Source: Pelagimonas sp. (lineage in GTDB: Bacteria; Pseudomonadota; Alphaproteobacteria; Rhodobacterales; Rhodobacteraceae). Taken from it: a DNA stretch of 64,000 nucleotides. The stretch lies in the NCBI GenBank assembly GCA_025210455.1, contig JAOARQ010000024.1, positions 1 to 64,000 of the forward strand. Reading direction: 5' to 3'. Position numbers and translations under genes: made by a program. Each line of letters starts with the position of its first letter. Position 1 is the stretch's first letter. The notes below the pieces were generated by a model that did no database searches, was not told the origin of the DNA, and saw only the letters and a program-made list of their open reading frames with translations. Shown piece after piece: positions 20,713-28,429 of this stretch.

Positions 20713-21110
20713 GTGCGGCTCCGGTGGTAGGTCAGCGCCATCGCCACGCAACGGCGCAGGTCATTCATAGGCAGCGCGCGCGCCAATGGCAGCTGCAGCG
20801 CGCGGTTTCCCTCATAGGTCAGATGCGGCAGCGCCTCTCTCCAGGTTTCCACCAGCTGCGTCTGACAATGCACCAGCAGGTGAAACTGCTCTGGCGCTTT
20901 CTCAGACCAGTGCAAACGGATCGCCGTGCCGGTCCTGCGCGCCTTGGGCACAAAGGATGCCTGCCCCCATTTCACGCTTTCAAGGATTGGGCCAACATCC
21001 TGCTGCCGGGCCTCTTCATAGATCAGCCCACGCAGCTGCTGCGCCGTGCTGCGCGCATCCTCAGGGTAGGCATCCCAAACTGCGGCAATTTCAGGTAAGA
21101 TTTCGCTCAT
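20709..21110 (-). CDS. DUF1801 domain protein
   Basis: A 133-residue cytosolic protein with the DUF1801 (YdhG-like) pattern: an N-terminal helix pair ending in ILESVKWGQASF, then IRLHWSEKAPEQFHLLVHCQT, and a C-terminal ALTYHRSRT. The domain has no settled enzymatic role. It overlaps genes on both sides by four bases in the middle of a catabolic operon and so should be made in fixed ratio with the enolase-family enzymes. Why it sits here is not evident. Confidence 0.7.
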   Translation of the reverse strand: MSEILPEIAAVWDAYPEDARSTAQQLRGLIYEEARQQDVGPILESVKWGQASFVPKARRTGTAIRLHWSEKAPEQFHLLVHCQTQLVETWREALPHLTYEGNRALQLPLARALPMNDLRRCVAMALTYHRSRT

Positions 21111-22213
21111 GACCCATACTCTGCAACCGGTGCCCCAAGGCTGTCAAAGTCTGGCACGACCCCCAGACCGGGGGTGTCAGGCGCGTAAAGCCTGCCCTCT
21201 TTGGCCAAGGCCCCGCCGATCCCCGTGGATCGGGTGTTGTAATTCATCAGATCAGTGGTGTTTTGCAGGTATTCCCGTGGCGTAGAGGCCGCAAAATGTG
21301 CCACCACAGAGCTGGTGATTTCCCCACCCCAGGTATCTTCCGAAACCACAGGCAAGCGGTTTTCAATCAGATAATCACGGACCCGGCGCGCCTTGGAAAT
21401 CCCCCCCAGATTTGAAATCTTGAGACAGCAGATTTCAGCCCCGCGATCTGCCACGATCCGCTGCGCCATCTGCATGCCCGTCAGGCATTCATCCAGCTTC
21501 ATCGGCTGTTGCGCCACGCGGCGTACCTGCTGGCATTCTTCATAGCTGCGACAGGGTTGTTCCAGAATGTAATCCAGATCTTTCGTGGCCCGCGCCACGC
21601 GAATGGCATTGTCTACACGCCACCCCTGATTGGCATCCGCCATCGCCTTTTCCCCCGGTTCCAGCAGCGCAACCCCAGCCTGAATGCGGTCGATATCGCT
21701 GGACCAGTCCCCGCCAACCTTGATCTGAAACTGACGATAGCCCGCTGCGCGATAGCGCTGCATTTCCGCCAGAGTTTCATCCGTGGCCTTCTGAGGGGCC
21801 ACCCGATACATCGGCGCCCCATCGGTCAGCTTGCCACCCAGCAGCATCCACAGTGGCTGGTCACAGGCCTGCCCCAGAATATCCCAGCAGGCCGCATCAA
21901 ACGGCGCTTTGGCATAGCCGTGCCCCTGCACCAGATGATCCATCAACTGTTCAATGCGCCCCACCTGTCGCGGGTCTTCCCCCAGCAGATGTGGCGCAAC
22001 CAGCCGCGCCAGCGCGTCCACCCCTTCGGAATGGGCAACCATATAGTTTTCGCCGCAGGGTGTGAATTCACCACAGCCCTGCACCCCCGCATCCGTATCA
22101 ATCACCACAACACTGGCGATTGCGGTTTTGATCGCATTGCCCGCGCCCCAGACATAAGCGCCGCCGACATAGGGCAAAGGCGTTTTATAGATGCGGATGC
22201 GGGTGATCTTCAT
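21107..22213 (-). CDS. Enolase-superfamily (muconate-lactonizing subgroup) enzyme C
   Basis: A 368-residue protein of the same subgroup. It has K165 (QIKVGG), D193 (ADANQGW), E218 (LEQP), D241 (LDEC) and K265 (LKISNLGG). The barrel and capping domains are full length. The ADANQGW and KISNLGG strings resemble racemase/dehydratase members acting on hydroxyproline-like substrates, but this is an impression from memory rather than an alignment. Start and stop overlap the medium-chain reductase gene upstream and the DUF1801 gene downstream by four bases each. Confidence 0.84.
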   Translation of the reverse strand: MKITRIRIYKTPLPYVGGAYVWGAGNAIKTAIASVVVIDTDAGVQGCGEFTPCGENYMVAHSEGVDALARLVAPHLLGEDPRQVGRIEQLMDHLVQGHGYAKAPFDAACWDILGQACDQPLWMLLGGKLTDGAPMYRVAPQKATDETLAEMQRYRAAGYRQFQIKVGGDWSSDIDRIQAGVALLEPGEKAMADANQGWRVDNAIRVARATKDLDYILEQPCRSYEECQQVRRVAQQPMKLDECLTGMQMAQRIVADRGAEICCLKISNLGGISKARRVRDYLIENRLPVVSEDTWGGEITSSVVAHFAASTPREYLQNTTDLMNYNTRSTGIGGALAKEGRLYAPDTPGLGVVPDFDSLGAPVAEYGS

Positions 22214-23292
22214 GGGGTCACCACAATATTGCCGGTGTGCTCTTTGGCGATAAAGGCGGCCTGCGCCTCGCGCAGTTGATCCAGCGGATAAGTCGCTGCC
22301 AGCACCGGGCGAATGGCCCCCTCTTCGATATAGCGCACAAGGTTCGGCATGACTTCGGGATCAATCACTGTGGACCCGGTCAGGGTCAGATCACGCAGAT
22401 AGAAGGTGCGCAGATCCAGTTCGACCATCGGCCCGGCAATGGCCCCCGAACAGGTATAGCGCCCGCCCCGTTCCAGAATGTCGATCAGCTGCGGCCAATA
22501 GGCCCCACCCACCACATCTGCGACCACAGTGATCTTTTCATCACCCAGCGCCCCGCGCAGATCACTGGGCCCGCGCGGCAACACCCGATCCGCACCCAAA
22601 GCCGCCACCTGATCGTGCTTTGCCTCGGATGCCAGGGCAATCACCCGCGCCCCGCGCCGCTTGGCCAGCTGCACCAAAGCGCCGCCCACCCCGCCAGAGG
22701 CCCCGGGCACCAGCACCGTATCCTGCGCACCGACGCGCGCGCGGGTCAGCATGCCTTCGGCGGTGGAATAGGAACAGGAAAAGGTCGCCAGCTCAGCATC
22801 TGACAGATCAGACTGGATCGCAAAGGCATTGCGTGCAGGTATGGTGGTATATTGGGCAAAGCCCCCGTCACGCTCTGATCCAAAATACCCGGCTTTGTCT
22901 TTGTTGTCCGGGTCTGCAGGATCGCGCAGCCAGTTGTCGGTGATCACCCGCTGCCCAATACGGGCCGGATCAACATCCGCGCCAACCGCCACAATGCGCC
23001 CGCAAACATCCGCCCCCTGGATACGTGGAAAGCTGATCGGGGCACCGCCCCATGTCGGGTCTTCTTCGTTGACCTCTTCAAAAGCGCCGCCGGTGGTGGC
23101 CTCTGTCACTGCCTTGGAATACCAGCCCGAGCGGGTGTTGACGTCGGTGTTATTCAGCCCACAGGCCCCGACCTCGATCAGCACCTCATCTGCAGCAGGG
23201 CTGGGACGGGGCCAGTCGGACTGCATCACCATCTGATCCAGATCCCCGTGCCCCATGGTCACCATGGCAGACATTTTATCAGGTAATCCCAT
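22210..23292 (-). CDS. Zinc-type medium-chain alcohol dehydrogenase / quinone oxidoreductase family protein
   Basis: A 360-residue MDR protein. It has a GroES-like N-terminal half (CGLNNTDVNTRSGWYS, then GADVCGRIVAVG) and a Rossmann half with GASGGVGGALVQLAKRRGARVIAL near residue 190. The catalytic-zinc cysteine is largely replaced, placing it nearer quinone oxidoreductase or enoyl reductase types. AcuI, the acryloyl-CoA reductase of DMSP breakdown, is also an MDR protein, but the sequence does not clearly identify this as AcuI. It sits directly after dddQ, sharing one base with its stop. Confidence 0.8.
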   Translation of the reverse strand: MGLPDKMSAMVTMGHGDLDQMVMQSDWPRPSPAADEVLIEVGACGLNNTDVNTRSGWYSKAVTEATTGGAFEEVNEEDPTWGGAPISFPRIQGADVCGRIVAVGADVDPARIGQRVITDNWLRDPADPDNKDKAGYFGSERDGGFAQYTTIPARNAFAIQSDLSDAELATFSCSYSTAEGMLTRARVGAQDTVLVPGASGGVGGALVQLAKRRGARVIALASEAKHDQVAALGADRVLPRGPSDLRGALGDEKITVVADVVGGAYWPQLIDILERGGRYTCSGAIAGPMVELDLRTFYLRDLTLTGSTVIDPEVMPNLVRYIEEGAIRPVLAATYPLDQLREAQAAFIAKEHTGNIVVTP

Positions 23293-23888
23293 TACTGAAC
23301 CTCTCTTTCTGTTAGGCTGGGGCCAGTTTCAAAGCCATTGCGCCAGACCACCAGACACATGACGGGGCTATCCGTTGTGGTCATGGCATGGGGCTGGTTT
23401 GACGCATGAAATGACGTCTCACCGGCCCGCAGCGTTTCGCTTGGCATGCCTTCGCGATGAAATTCGGCCGCACCACCCAGCACCAGATACATTTCCTCGG
23501 CCGGATGATGGTGCCAGGGATAGTGCAGCCCGGCGGGCATATAGACCATCCAGGCGCGAAACTGCGGTGATTGGAACGCGCCACCATGGCCGATCAGGCA
23601 ATAGCAGCCAAACCGATCCATGAAATCCTGACCGATGCTGGTTTCCTTATAGGTTTCATGCCATTGCGCCTGCGGTGCGGCAGCAACAAAGGCCTCGCGG
23701 ACCGCCGCAAACCTATCCCCTGTCAGCCCGGCTTCATTTTGCAAAAGCTGCGCAGGCGGCACGTCAAAGGGCACCACCTCAACGGGGGTCAGATCCTCTG
23801 GAAACGGTGTGAACTCTGCCAAGGCAGGGCAGACACGATAGGCCTGCGCCACCTCTGACAAAAGCCTGTCCCAAACCGCGCGGCTCAT
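23292..23888 (-). CDS. dddQ: DMSP lyase of the DddQ cupin family
   Basis: A 198-residue protein with a C-terminal single cupin. The metal-binding region is HYPWHHHPAEEMYLVLGG (H122, H126, E131 as likely ligands), completed by a histidine in SFHASNQPHAM (H161 or H167). This is the hallmark pattern of DddQ, which splits dimethylsulfoniopropionate into dimethyl sulfide and acrylate. At the place where I recall a catalytic tyrosine in a characterised DddQ this protein has H128, so activity needs testing; a related cupin with another substrate is the alternative. ATG overlaps the stop of the flavoprotein gene. Confidence 0.78.
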   Translation of the reverse strand: MSRAVWDRLLSEVAQAYRVCPALAEFTPFPEDLTPVEVVPFDVPPAQLLQNEAGLTGDRFAAVREAFVAAAPQAQWHETYKETSIGQDFMDRFGCYCLIGHGGAFQSPQFRAWMVYMPAGLHYPWHHHPAEEMYLVLGGAAEFHREGMPSETLRAGETSFHASNQPHAMTTTDSPVMCLVVWRNGFETGPSLTEREVQ

Positions 23889-26323
23889 TGGGCATCCATG
23901 CGGGGCAGATCCGAATGCGGATCATAGGCCGGCGCCCCCAGAACCCGCGCCGCGCGCGGTGCGCCGTGAATAACCACCTCCAGCGCGGTGCCCGGCTGGG
24001 CAGCATGCGGCGCAATATAGGCAAAGGCCAGAATCTTGCCGACCGTTGGCCCAAAGACCACCGACGCCGACGAGCCAACAACCTTGCCCTCCAGCATAAC
24101 GGCCTCACCGCCGTGACCATCCGCTTTGCCATCTGGTTCGATCTCCAGATAGGCACAGACCCAGCGCAGATCCGGGTTCAACGTCAGCTCTTTGCCCAGG
24201 TACTCCTTATCGGTGCGGGCAAAGCGCAGCACATCGGCTTCGGCCAGCGTGACCTCATTGGTCAGCTCACCTGCCCCTTTAAACCCTTTCTCCATCCGCA
24301 TGGCATTCATCGCAAAAGATCCGTAATCCGTTATCCCATGCGGTTCACCCGCAGCCCAAAGCGCGGAATAGACATCCAGACAGGCCTCAGCAGGCATGTG
24401 GAGTTCCCAGCCCAGTTCCCCTGCATAAGACATGCGGAAAGCCCAGATCTGATGCCCAGCCACAGTGATTTCCTGCGCCGACAACCAGCGAAAGCCCTTG
24501 TTTGACAGGTCCGCACCGGTGCACCCCGCCAGAACATCACGCGACTTTGGCCCATTCAACGACAGCGCCGACCAGGAAGACGACAGCGCCGTGATCGTGA
24601 CATCCTCACCTGCGCGCTGCTGGTCCAGATGATCCAGCAGGCGCTGTTCAAAGAAGGCCGCACAGACCAGATAGAACCTATCTTCAGCCATCCGCACAAT
24701 CGTTGTTTCCAACTCAATGCGCCCCGCACGGTTCAGCATATGCGTCAAGGTAATCGAGCCGCTTTTCTGCGGCATCCGGTTCGCCGTCAGACGATCCAGC
24801 AGCGCATAGGCATCCGGGCCTTCCACCATTACCTTGGTAAAGGCTGTGACATCCATGATGCCCACCGCCTCGCGCACGGCCTTGACCTCGGCGGCAACCA
24901 TATCGTCCACCACCGTGCGGTTGAAAGAATAGTGATCCTCTTGCGCCACGCCCTCACGCGCAAACCAGCGTGGGCGTTCAAAGCCATAGACCTCTTCATG
25001 CACCGCGCCCTTGGCATTCAGCAATTCATAGAGCGGCGAGGGTTTGATCGGCCGCCCCGCCAACCGGTTGAAATGCGGAAAAGGTATCTCGTGGCGCAGG
25101 CAGTAATCCTCTTCGGCTTTCACCACCTGCCAGTCTTTGCTGGCATAGCCGCCAAACCGGCGCGGATCGTAATCGCGCATCGAAATATCCGCCGCCCCAT
25201 GTACCATCCAGCGCGCCAGTTCCCGTGTCAGCCCCGGCCCCCAGCCGATCCCGATCTGCGTGCCACAGCAGCACCAGTAATTGCGCACACCGGGCGCCGG
25301 GCCAATCAGCGGATTGCCATCGGGGGGATGGCTGATCGCCCCGTGTACTTCGCGCTGAATCCCCAGTTCTGAGAAAATCGGCATCCGGTTCAGGCTTTCT
25401 TCCAGCCAGGGCATCACGCGATCATAATCCGCGTCAAACAGCCAGTTTTCATATTCCCATGGGCAATGATCGTGCCAGACCGAGTTCGGGTTTTCCTTCT
25501 CATAGATCCCGATCAGCCCGCGCTTTTGTTCCATGCGGATATAGCCGGATACCTTCTTGTCATCGCGGATCACCGGCAGCTCTTTGTCCAGCGCCTCGAA
25601 CTCGGGCACAGGTTCCGTGACAAAATAATGATGCGTCATCGAGGTCATGGGCAGTTGCAGCCCCGACCATTCCCCCATCTGCCGCGCATAGGTGCCGCCC
25701 GCATTCACCACATGTTCGCAGGTGATGGCGCCCTGTTCGGTCTCAACCACCCATTCGCCACCTGCGGCCTGCGTGATATTGGTGGCCCGGCAATTGCGCA
25801 GGATCTGCACGCCTTTCTGACGCGCCCCCGCCGCCATGGCCATGGTGACATTGGTCGGGTCCACATGCCCATCATCAGGCGTATGCAACGCCCCCAAAAC
25901 CCCATCCAAATTGTAAAACGGGTGCAGCTCAGCCACCTTTTCCGGGCCGACCAGCTCAATATTGAACCCAAGCGACCGCCCCACCGACAGCGTATGACGC
26001 AGCCAGTCCATTTCGTCTTCGGTATAGGCCAGACGGAAGGATCCGCAGCCATGCCAGGTCACCGGCTGCCCGGTTTCCGCTTCCAGCCCCCCAGAATACA
26101 GCCCGATGTTATAGTCTACGCATTTGCCCAGACCAAAGCTGCTGGTGGAATGAGTGATCTGCCCCGCCGCATGCCAGGTACTGCCACTTGTCAGCTCAGA
26201 TTTCTCAAGCAAAACAGTGCCTTCACCCCATCCTTCATGTCCCAGATGATAGGCAAGCCCCACCCCCATGACACCCCCGCCAACGATGACAACACGCGCA
26301 TGGGTCGGAAATTCTTTGGCCAC
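23885..26323 (-). CDS. Dimethylglycine/sarcosine dehydrogenase-like flavoprotein with GcvT domains
   Basis: An 812-residue fusion. It has an N-terminal DAO-type FAD domain (GGGVMGVGLAYHLG, with STWHAAGQ placing the likely covalent-FAD histidine at 51), an FAO_M region, and a folate-binding GcvT domain plus its C-terminal barrel (about 430-810, with SYAGELGWELHMP). Such enzymes demethylate dimethylglycine, sarcosine or similar N-methyl amino acids and pass the carbon to tetrahydrofolate. First gene of the nine-gene minus-strand operon, directly divergent from an rpiR-family regulator. It could act downstream of GbcAB or on a proline-derived betaine. Confidence 0.86.
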   Translation of the reverse strand: MAKEFPTHARVVIVGGGVMGVGLAYHLGHEGWGEGTVLLEKSELTSGSTWHAAGQITHSTSSFGLGKCVDYNIGLYSGGLEAETGQPVTWHGCGSFRLAYTEDEMDWLRHTLSVGRSLGFNIELVGPEKVAELHPFYNLDGVLGALHTPDDGHVDPTNVTMAMAAGARQKGVQILRNCRATNITQAAGGEWVVETEQGAITCEHVVNAGGTYARQMGEWSGLQLPMTSMTHHYFVTEPVPEFEALDKELPVIRDDKKVSGYIRMEQKRGLIGIYEKENPNSVWHDHCPWEYENWLFDADYDRVMPWLEESLNRMPIFSELGIQREVHGAISHPPDGNPLIGPAPGVRNYWCCCGTQIGIGWGPGLTRELARWMVHGAADISMRDYDPRRFGGYASKDWQVVKAEEDYCLRHEIPFPHFNRLAGRPIKPSPLYELLNAKGAVHEEVYGFERPRWFAREGVAQEDHYSFNRTVVDDMVAAEVKAVREAVGIMDVTAFTKVMVEGPDAYALLDRLTANRMPQKSGSITLTHMLNRAGRIELETTIVRMAEDRFYLVCAAFFEQRLLDHLDQQRAGEDVTITALSSSWSALSLNGPKSRDVLAGCTGADLSNKGFRWLSAQEITVAGHQIWAFRMSYAGELGWELHMPAEACLDVYSALWAAGEPHGITDYGSFAMNAMRMEKGFKGAGELTNEVTLAEADVLRFARTDKEYLGKELTLNPDLRWVCAYLEIEPDGKADGHGGEAVMLEGKVVGSSASVVFGPTVGKILAFAYIAPHAAQPGTALEVVIHGAPRAARVLGAPAYDPHSDLPRMDAQ

Positions 26324-26371
26324 GATATTCGTCCTTATTCGACTCGCTTTTCCTCTCGACAGGCTAAGTGA

Positions 26372-26413
26372 ACAAATGTACCATCGTCAATCATGAATGA
26401 CACAAATGTATCA
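26372..26413. promoter_or_regulatory. Paired operator candidates for the RpiR regulator
   Basis: Direct repeats ACAAATGTACCA (26372-26383) and ACAAATGTATCA (26402-26413) match at 11 of 12 positions and start exactly 30 bases apart, about three helical turns. They lie in the 69-base divergent gap; the second copy falls in the first codons of the regulator gene. Binding by the adjacent RpiR-type protein, with control of both operons, is inferred from placement. Confidence 0.6.
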
Positions 26414-27277
26414 AATTCGATTCTGGAACGGCTCGCGGGCGAACTGGAAGACCTGACCCCAGAGGCCCGCAAGGCCGCGACCTATGTTCTGGAAAACCCA
26501 CGTGATGTGGGTGTGTCGACGGTGCGCGAAATCGCTCAGGCCGCAAATGTGAAACCCAACACCGTGGTGCGCATGGCCCGTCAGGTGGGCTTTGAAGGTT
26601 ACGAAGATTTCCGCGCCCCCTTCCGCGAAGCCATCCGACAGGGCGCCGCCGATTTTCCCAAGCGCGCCAGATGGTTGCAGGATATCCGCAAATCCGGCGA
26701 TCTGGGTGGGCTATATGCGGATATGGTGCAGGGCGCGCTGCGCAATGTCGAAGAAACCTTTGCCAATATCACCGCCGAAGATCTGAAGTCCGCCGCCGAA
26801 GCCATCTGGCAATCGCAAAGCGTTTTCACCCTAGGGGTTGGCGTAAACAACTCAACCGCGCGCAACTTTACCTATCTGGCCTCGACCGGCATGGTGCGCT
26901 TTCATGCCATTCCGCGCGCAGGATCAAACGCTGTGGATGATCTCGCCTGGGCGGGTGCAGGCGATACATTGATTGCCATCACCTGCCGCCCCTACCGCGC
27001 CGAGGTGGTCGAAGCGGTCGCTCGGGCCAAAGAACAGGGCATAACCATTGTCGCCGTCTCTGACAGCCCCGCCAGCCCGATCATCCGCGCCGCGGACCAC
27101 GGCTTTGTCATCGCCTGCGACACGCCGCAGTTCTTTCCGTCTTCCGTCAGCACCATCGCACTGCTGGAAACACTGCTGTCCTTTGTGATTGCCGTGGCCA
27201 GTGATGAAATCGTTGAACGGGTCGAAACCTTTCACAAACGCCGCCACCAGCTTGGCCTGTACCACGAGGAGGAGTAG
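26393..27277 (+). CDS. MurR/RpiR-family transcriptional regulator
   Basis: A 294-residue regulator with an N-terminal HTH_6 domain (about 1-80, with VREIAQAANVKPNTVVRMARQVGFEG) and a SIS phosphosugar-type domain (about 125-265, with GVGVNNSTARNFTYLA and ITCRPYRAEVVE). In catabolic clusters such proteins sense pathway intermediates. It is divergent from the flavoprotein-dddQ operon and heads its own operon. No clear Shine-Dalgarno precedes ATG 26393, and a repeat operator runs through the first codons, pointing to autoregulation. Confidence 0.88.
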   Translation: MNDTNVSNSILERLAGELEDLTPEARKAATYVLENPRDVGVSTVREIAQAANVKPNTVVRMARQVGFEGYEDFRAPFREAIRQGAADFPKRARWLQDIRKSGDLGGLYADMVQGALRNVEETFANITAEDLKSAAEAIWQSQSVFTLGVGVNNSTARNFTYLASTGMVRFHAIPRAGSNAVDDLAWAGAGDTLIAITCRPYRAEVVEAVARAKEQGITIVAVSDSPASPIIRAADHGFVIACDTPQFFPSSVSTIALLETLLSFVIAVASDEIVERVETFHKRRHQLGLYHEEE

Positions 27278-27279
27278 CC

Positions 27280-28368
27280 TTGAACGCCCCGATTAAATCC
27301 CTCGCCGCGCGCTATTACACCGATCCCGAGGTGTTCAGACTGGAAACTGATGGGCTTTTGGCGCGCACATGGCAGTTTGGCTGCCATACGTCAGCACTGG
27401 AAAACATTGGCGATTACACCACCTTTCAGATTGCGGGCGAAAACCTTTTTGCGATCCGCGGCCGCGATGATCAGATCCGGGTGTTCTATAACGTCTGTCA
27501 GCACCGCGCCCATGAGATGGTGACCGGCTCCGGCAATACCCGCGTTGTGGTCTGCCCCTACCACGCCTGGACATATGAGCTGACCGGTCAGCTGCGCGCC
27601 GGGCCCAATATCAAGGCGGTCGAAGGCTTTGAAAAATCAGAGATCTGCCTGACCGAAGTGCGATCAGAGGAATTTCTGGGCTTTCTCTTCGTCAATCTCG
27701 ATAACAATGCCGCCCCCATGGACGACTGGTTCCCAAACGCCCGCGCAGAGCTGGAAGAATGGGTGCCAAATTTCGCCCGGCTCAAGCCGCTGGAATGGGT
27801 GGAAATCCCCGAAGACTGCAACTGGAAGGTTTCAGTCGAAAACTACTCTGAATGCTATCACTGTTCGCTCAATCACCCAACCTTTGCCAAAGGCGTGGTC
27901 AAGCCGGAAACCTATGACATTCAACCTCAGGGCATGTGCCTGCGTCACACCACGCAATGCCAGAGCCTTGAGGACATGACTTATGATATCCATTCCGGCT
28001 TTGCCCATTTCGATGAATATTCCAGCTGGTTCCTCTGGCCGATGTTTTCGTTTCAGGTCTATCCCGGCAATGTGCTGAACACCTATCATTGGCGCGCTAT
28101 TGATGCGGATCACGTTGTGGTCTGGCGCGGCTGGTACACCGTGGATGGGGTCGAAGACGAAAAGATCCGCAAGCTGGCCATTCAGGATCGCGAAACCACT
28201 GTCGAAGAAGACATCCATCTGGTGGAATCGGTGCATCGCGGCCTGAAATCGCGCGGCTATCGCCCCGGGCCACTGGTGATTGATCCCTGCGGTGGCGTGA
28301 ATTCGGAACACCCGATCATGCATCTGCAACGCTGGATGAAGGAAGGGGTGGATGGCCCTGCCGCCTAG
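27280..28368 (+). CDS. Rieske non-heme iron oxygenase (N-demethylase-type) alpha subunit
   Basis: A 362-residue oxygenase. The Rieske cluster is shown by CQHRAHEM and CPYHAWTYELTG; the mononuclear iron site by ENYSECYHCSLNHPTF. Relatives demethylate proline betaine, glycine betaine or carnitine-like quaternary amines. No reductase gene is adjacent, so electrons must come from elsewhere, possibly GbcB. The start is TTG 27280 with the strong site GAGGAGGAG at 27266-27274, which spans the end of the rpiR gene. The TAG stop lies in the arm of a palindromic repeat. Confidence 0.85.
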   Translation: MNAPIKSLAARYYTDPEVFRLETDGLLARTWQFGCHTSALENIGDYTTFQIAGENLFAIRGRDDQIRVFYNVCQHRAHEMVTGSGNTRVVVCPYHAWTYELTGQLRAGPNIKAVEGFEKSEICLTEVRSEEFLGFLFVNLDNNAAPMDDWFPNARAELEEWVPNFARLKPLEWVEIPEDCNWKVSVENYSECYHCSLNHPTFAKGVVKPETYDIQPQGMCLRHTTQCQSLEDMTYDIHSGFAHFDEYSSWFLWPMFSFQVYPGNVLNTYHWRAIDADHVVVWRGWYTVDGVEDEKIRKLAIQDRETTVEEDIHLVESVHRGLKSRGYRPGPLVIDPCGGVNSEHPIMHLQRWMKEGVDGPAA

Positions 28369-28395
28369 GGTCAGGATGCATTAATCCTGACCCTA
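28366..28395. repeat. Palindromic intergenic element, copy 2 (perfect hairpin)
   Basis: Arms TAGGGTCAGGAT (28366-28377) and ATCCTGACCCTA (28384-28395) pair perfectly around GCATTA. The first three bases are the stop codon of the Rieske oxygenase gene. The left 23 bases from 28365 match the end of the element at 31982-32252 with a single mismatch. Confidence 0.85.
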
Positions 28396-28429
28396 ACCCA
28401 ACGCCTGCCCCAAAACAGAAAGACCTCTG

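Noticed and set aside
22210-23292. AcuI acryloyl-CoA reductase assignment for the MDR gene after dddQ
   Set aside because: Tempting from the DMSP context, but the sequence gives no AcuI-specific features I can confirm, so only the MDR family was called.
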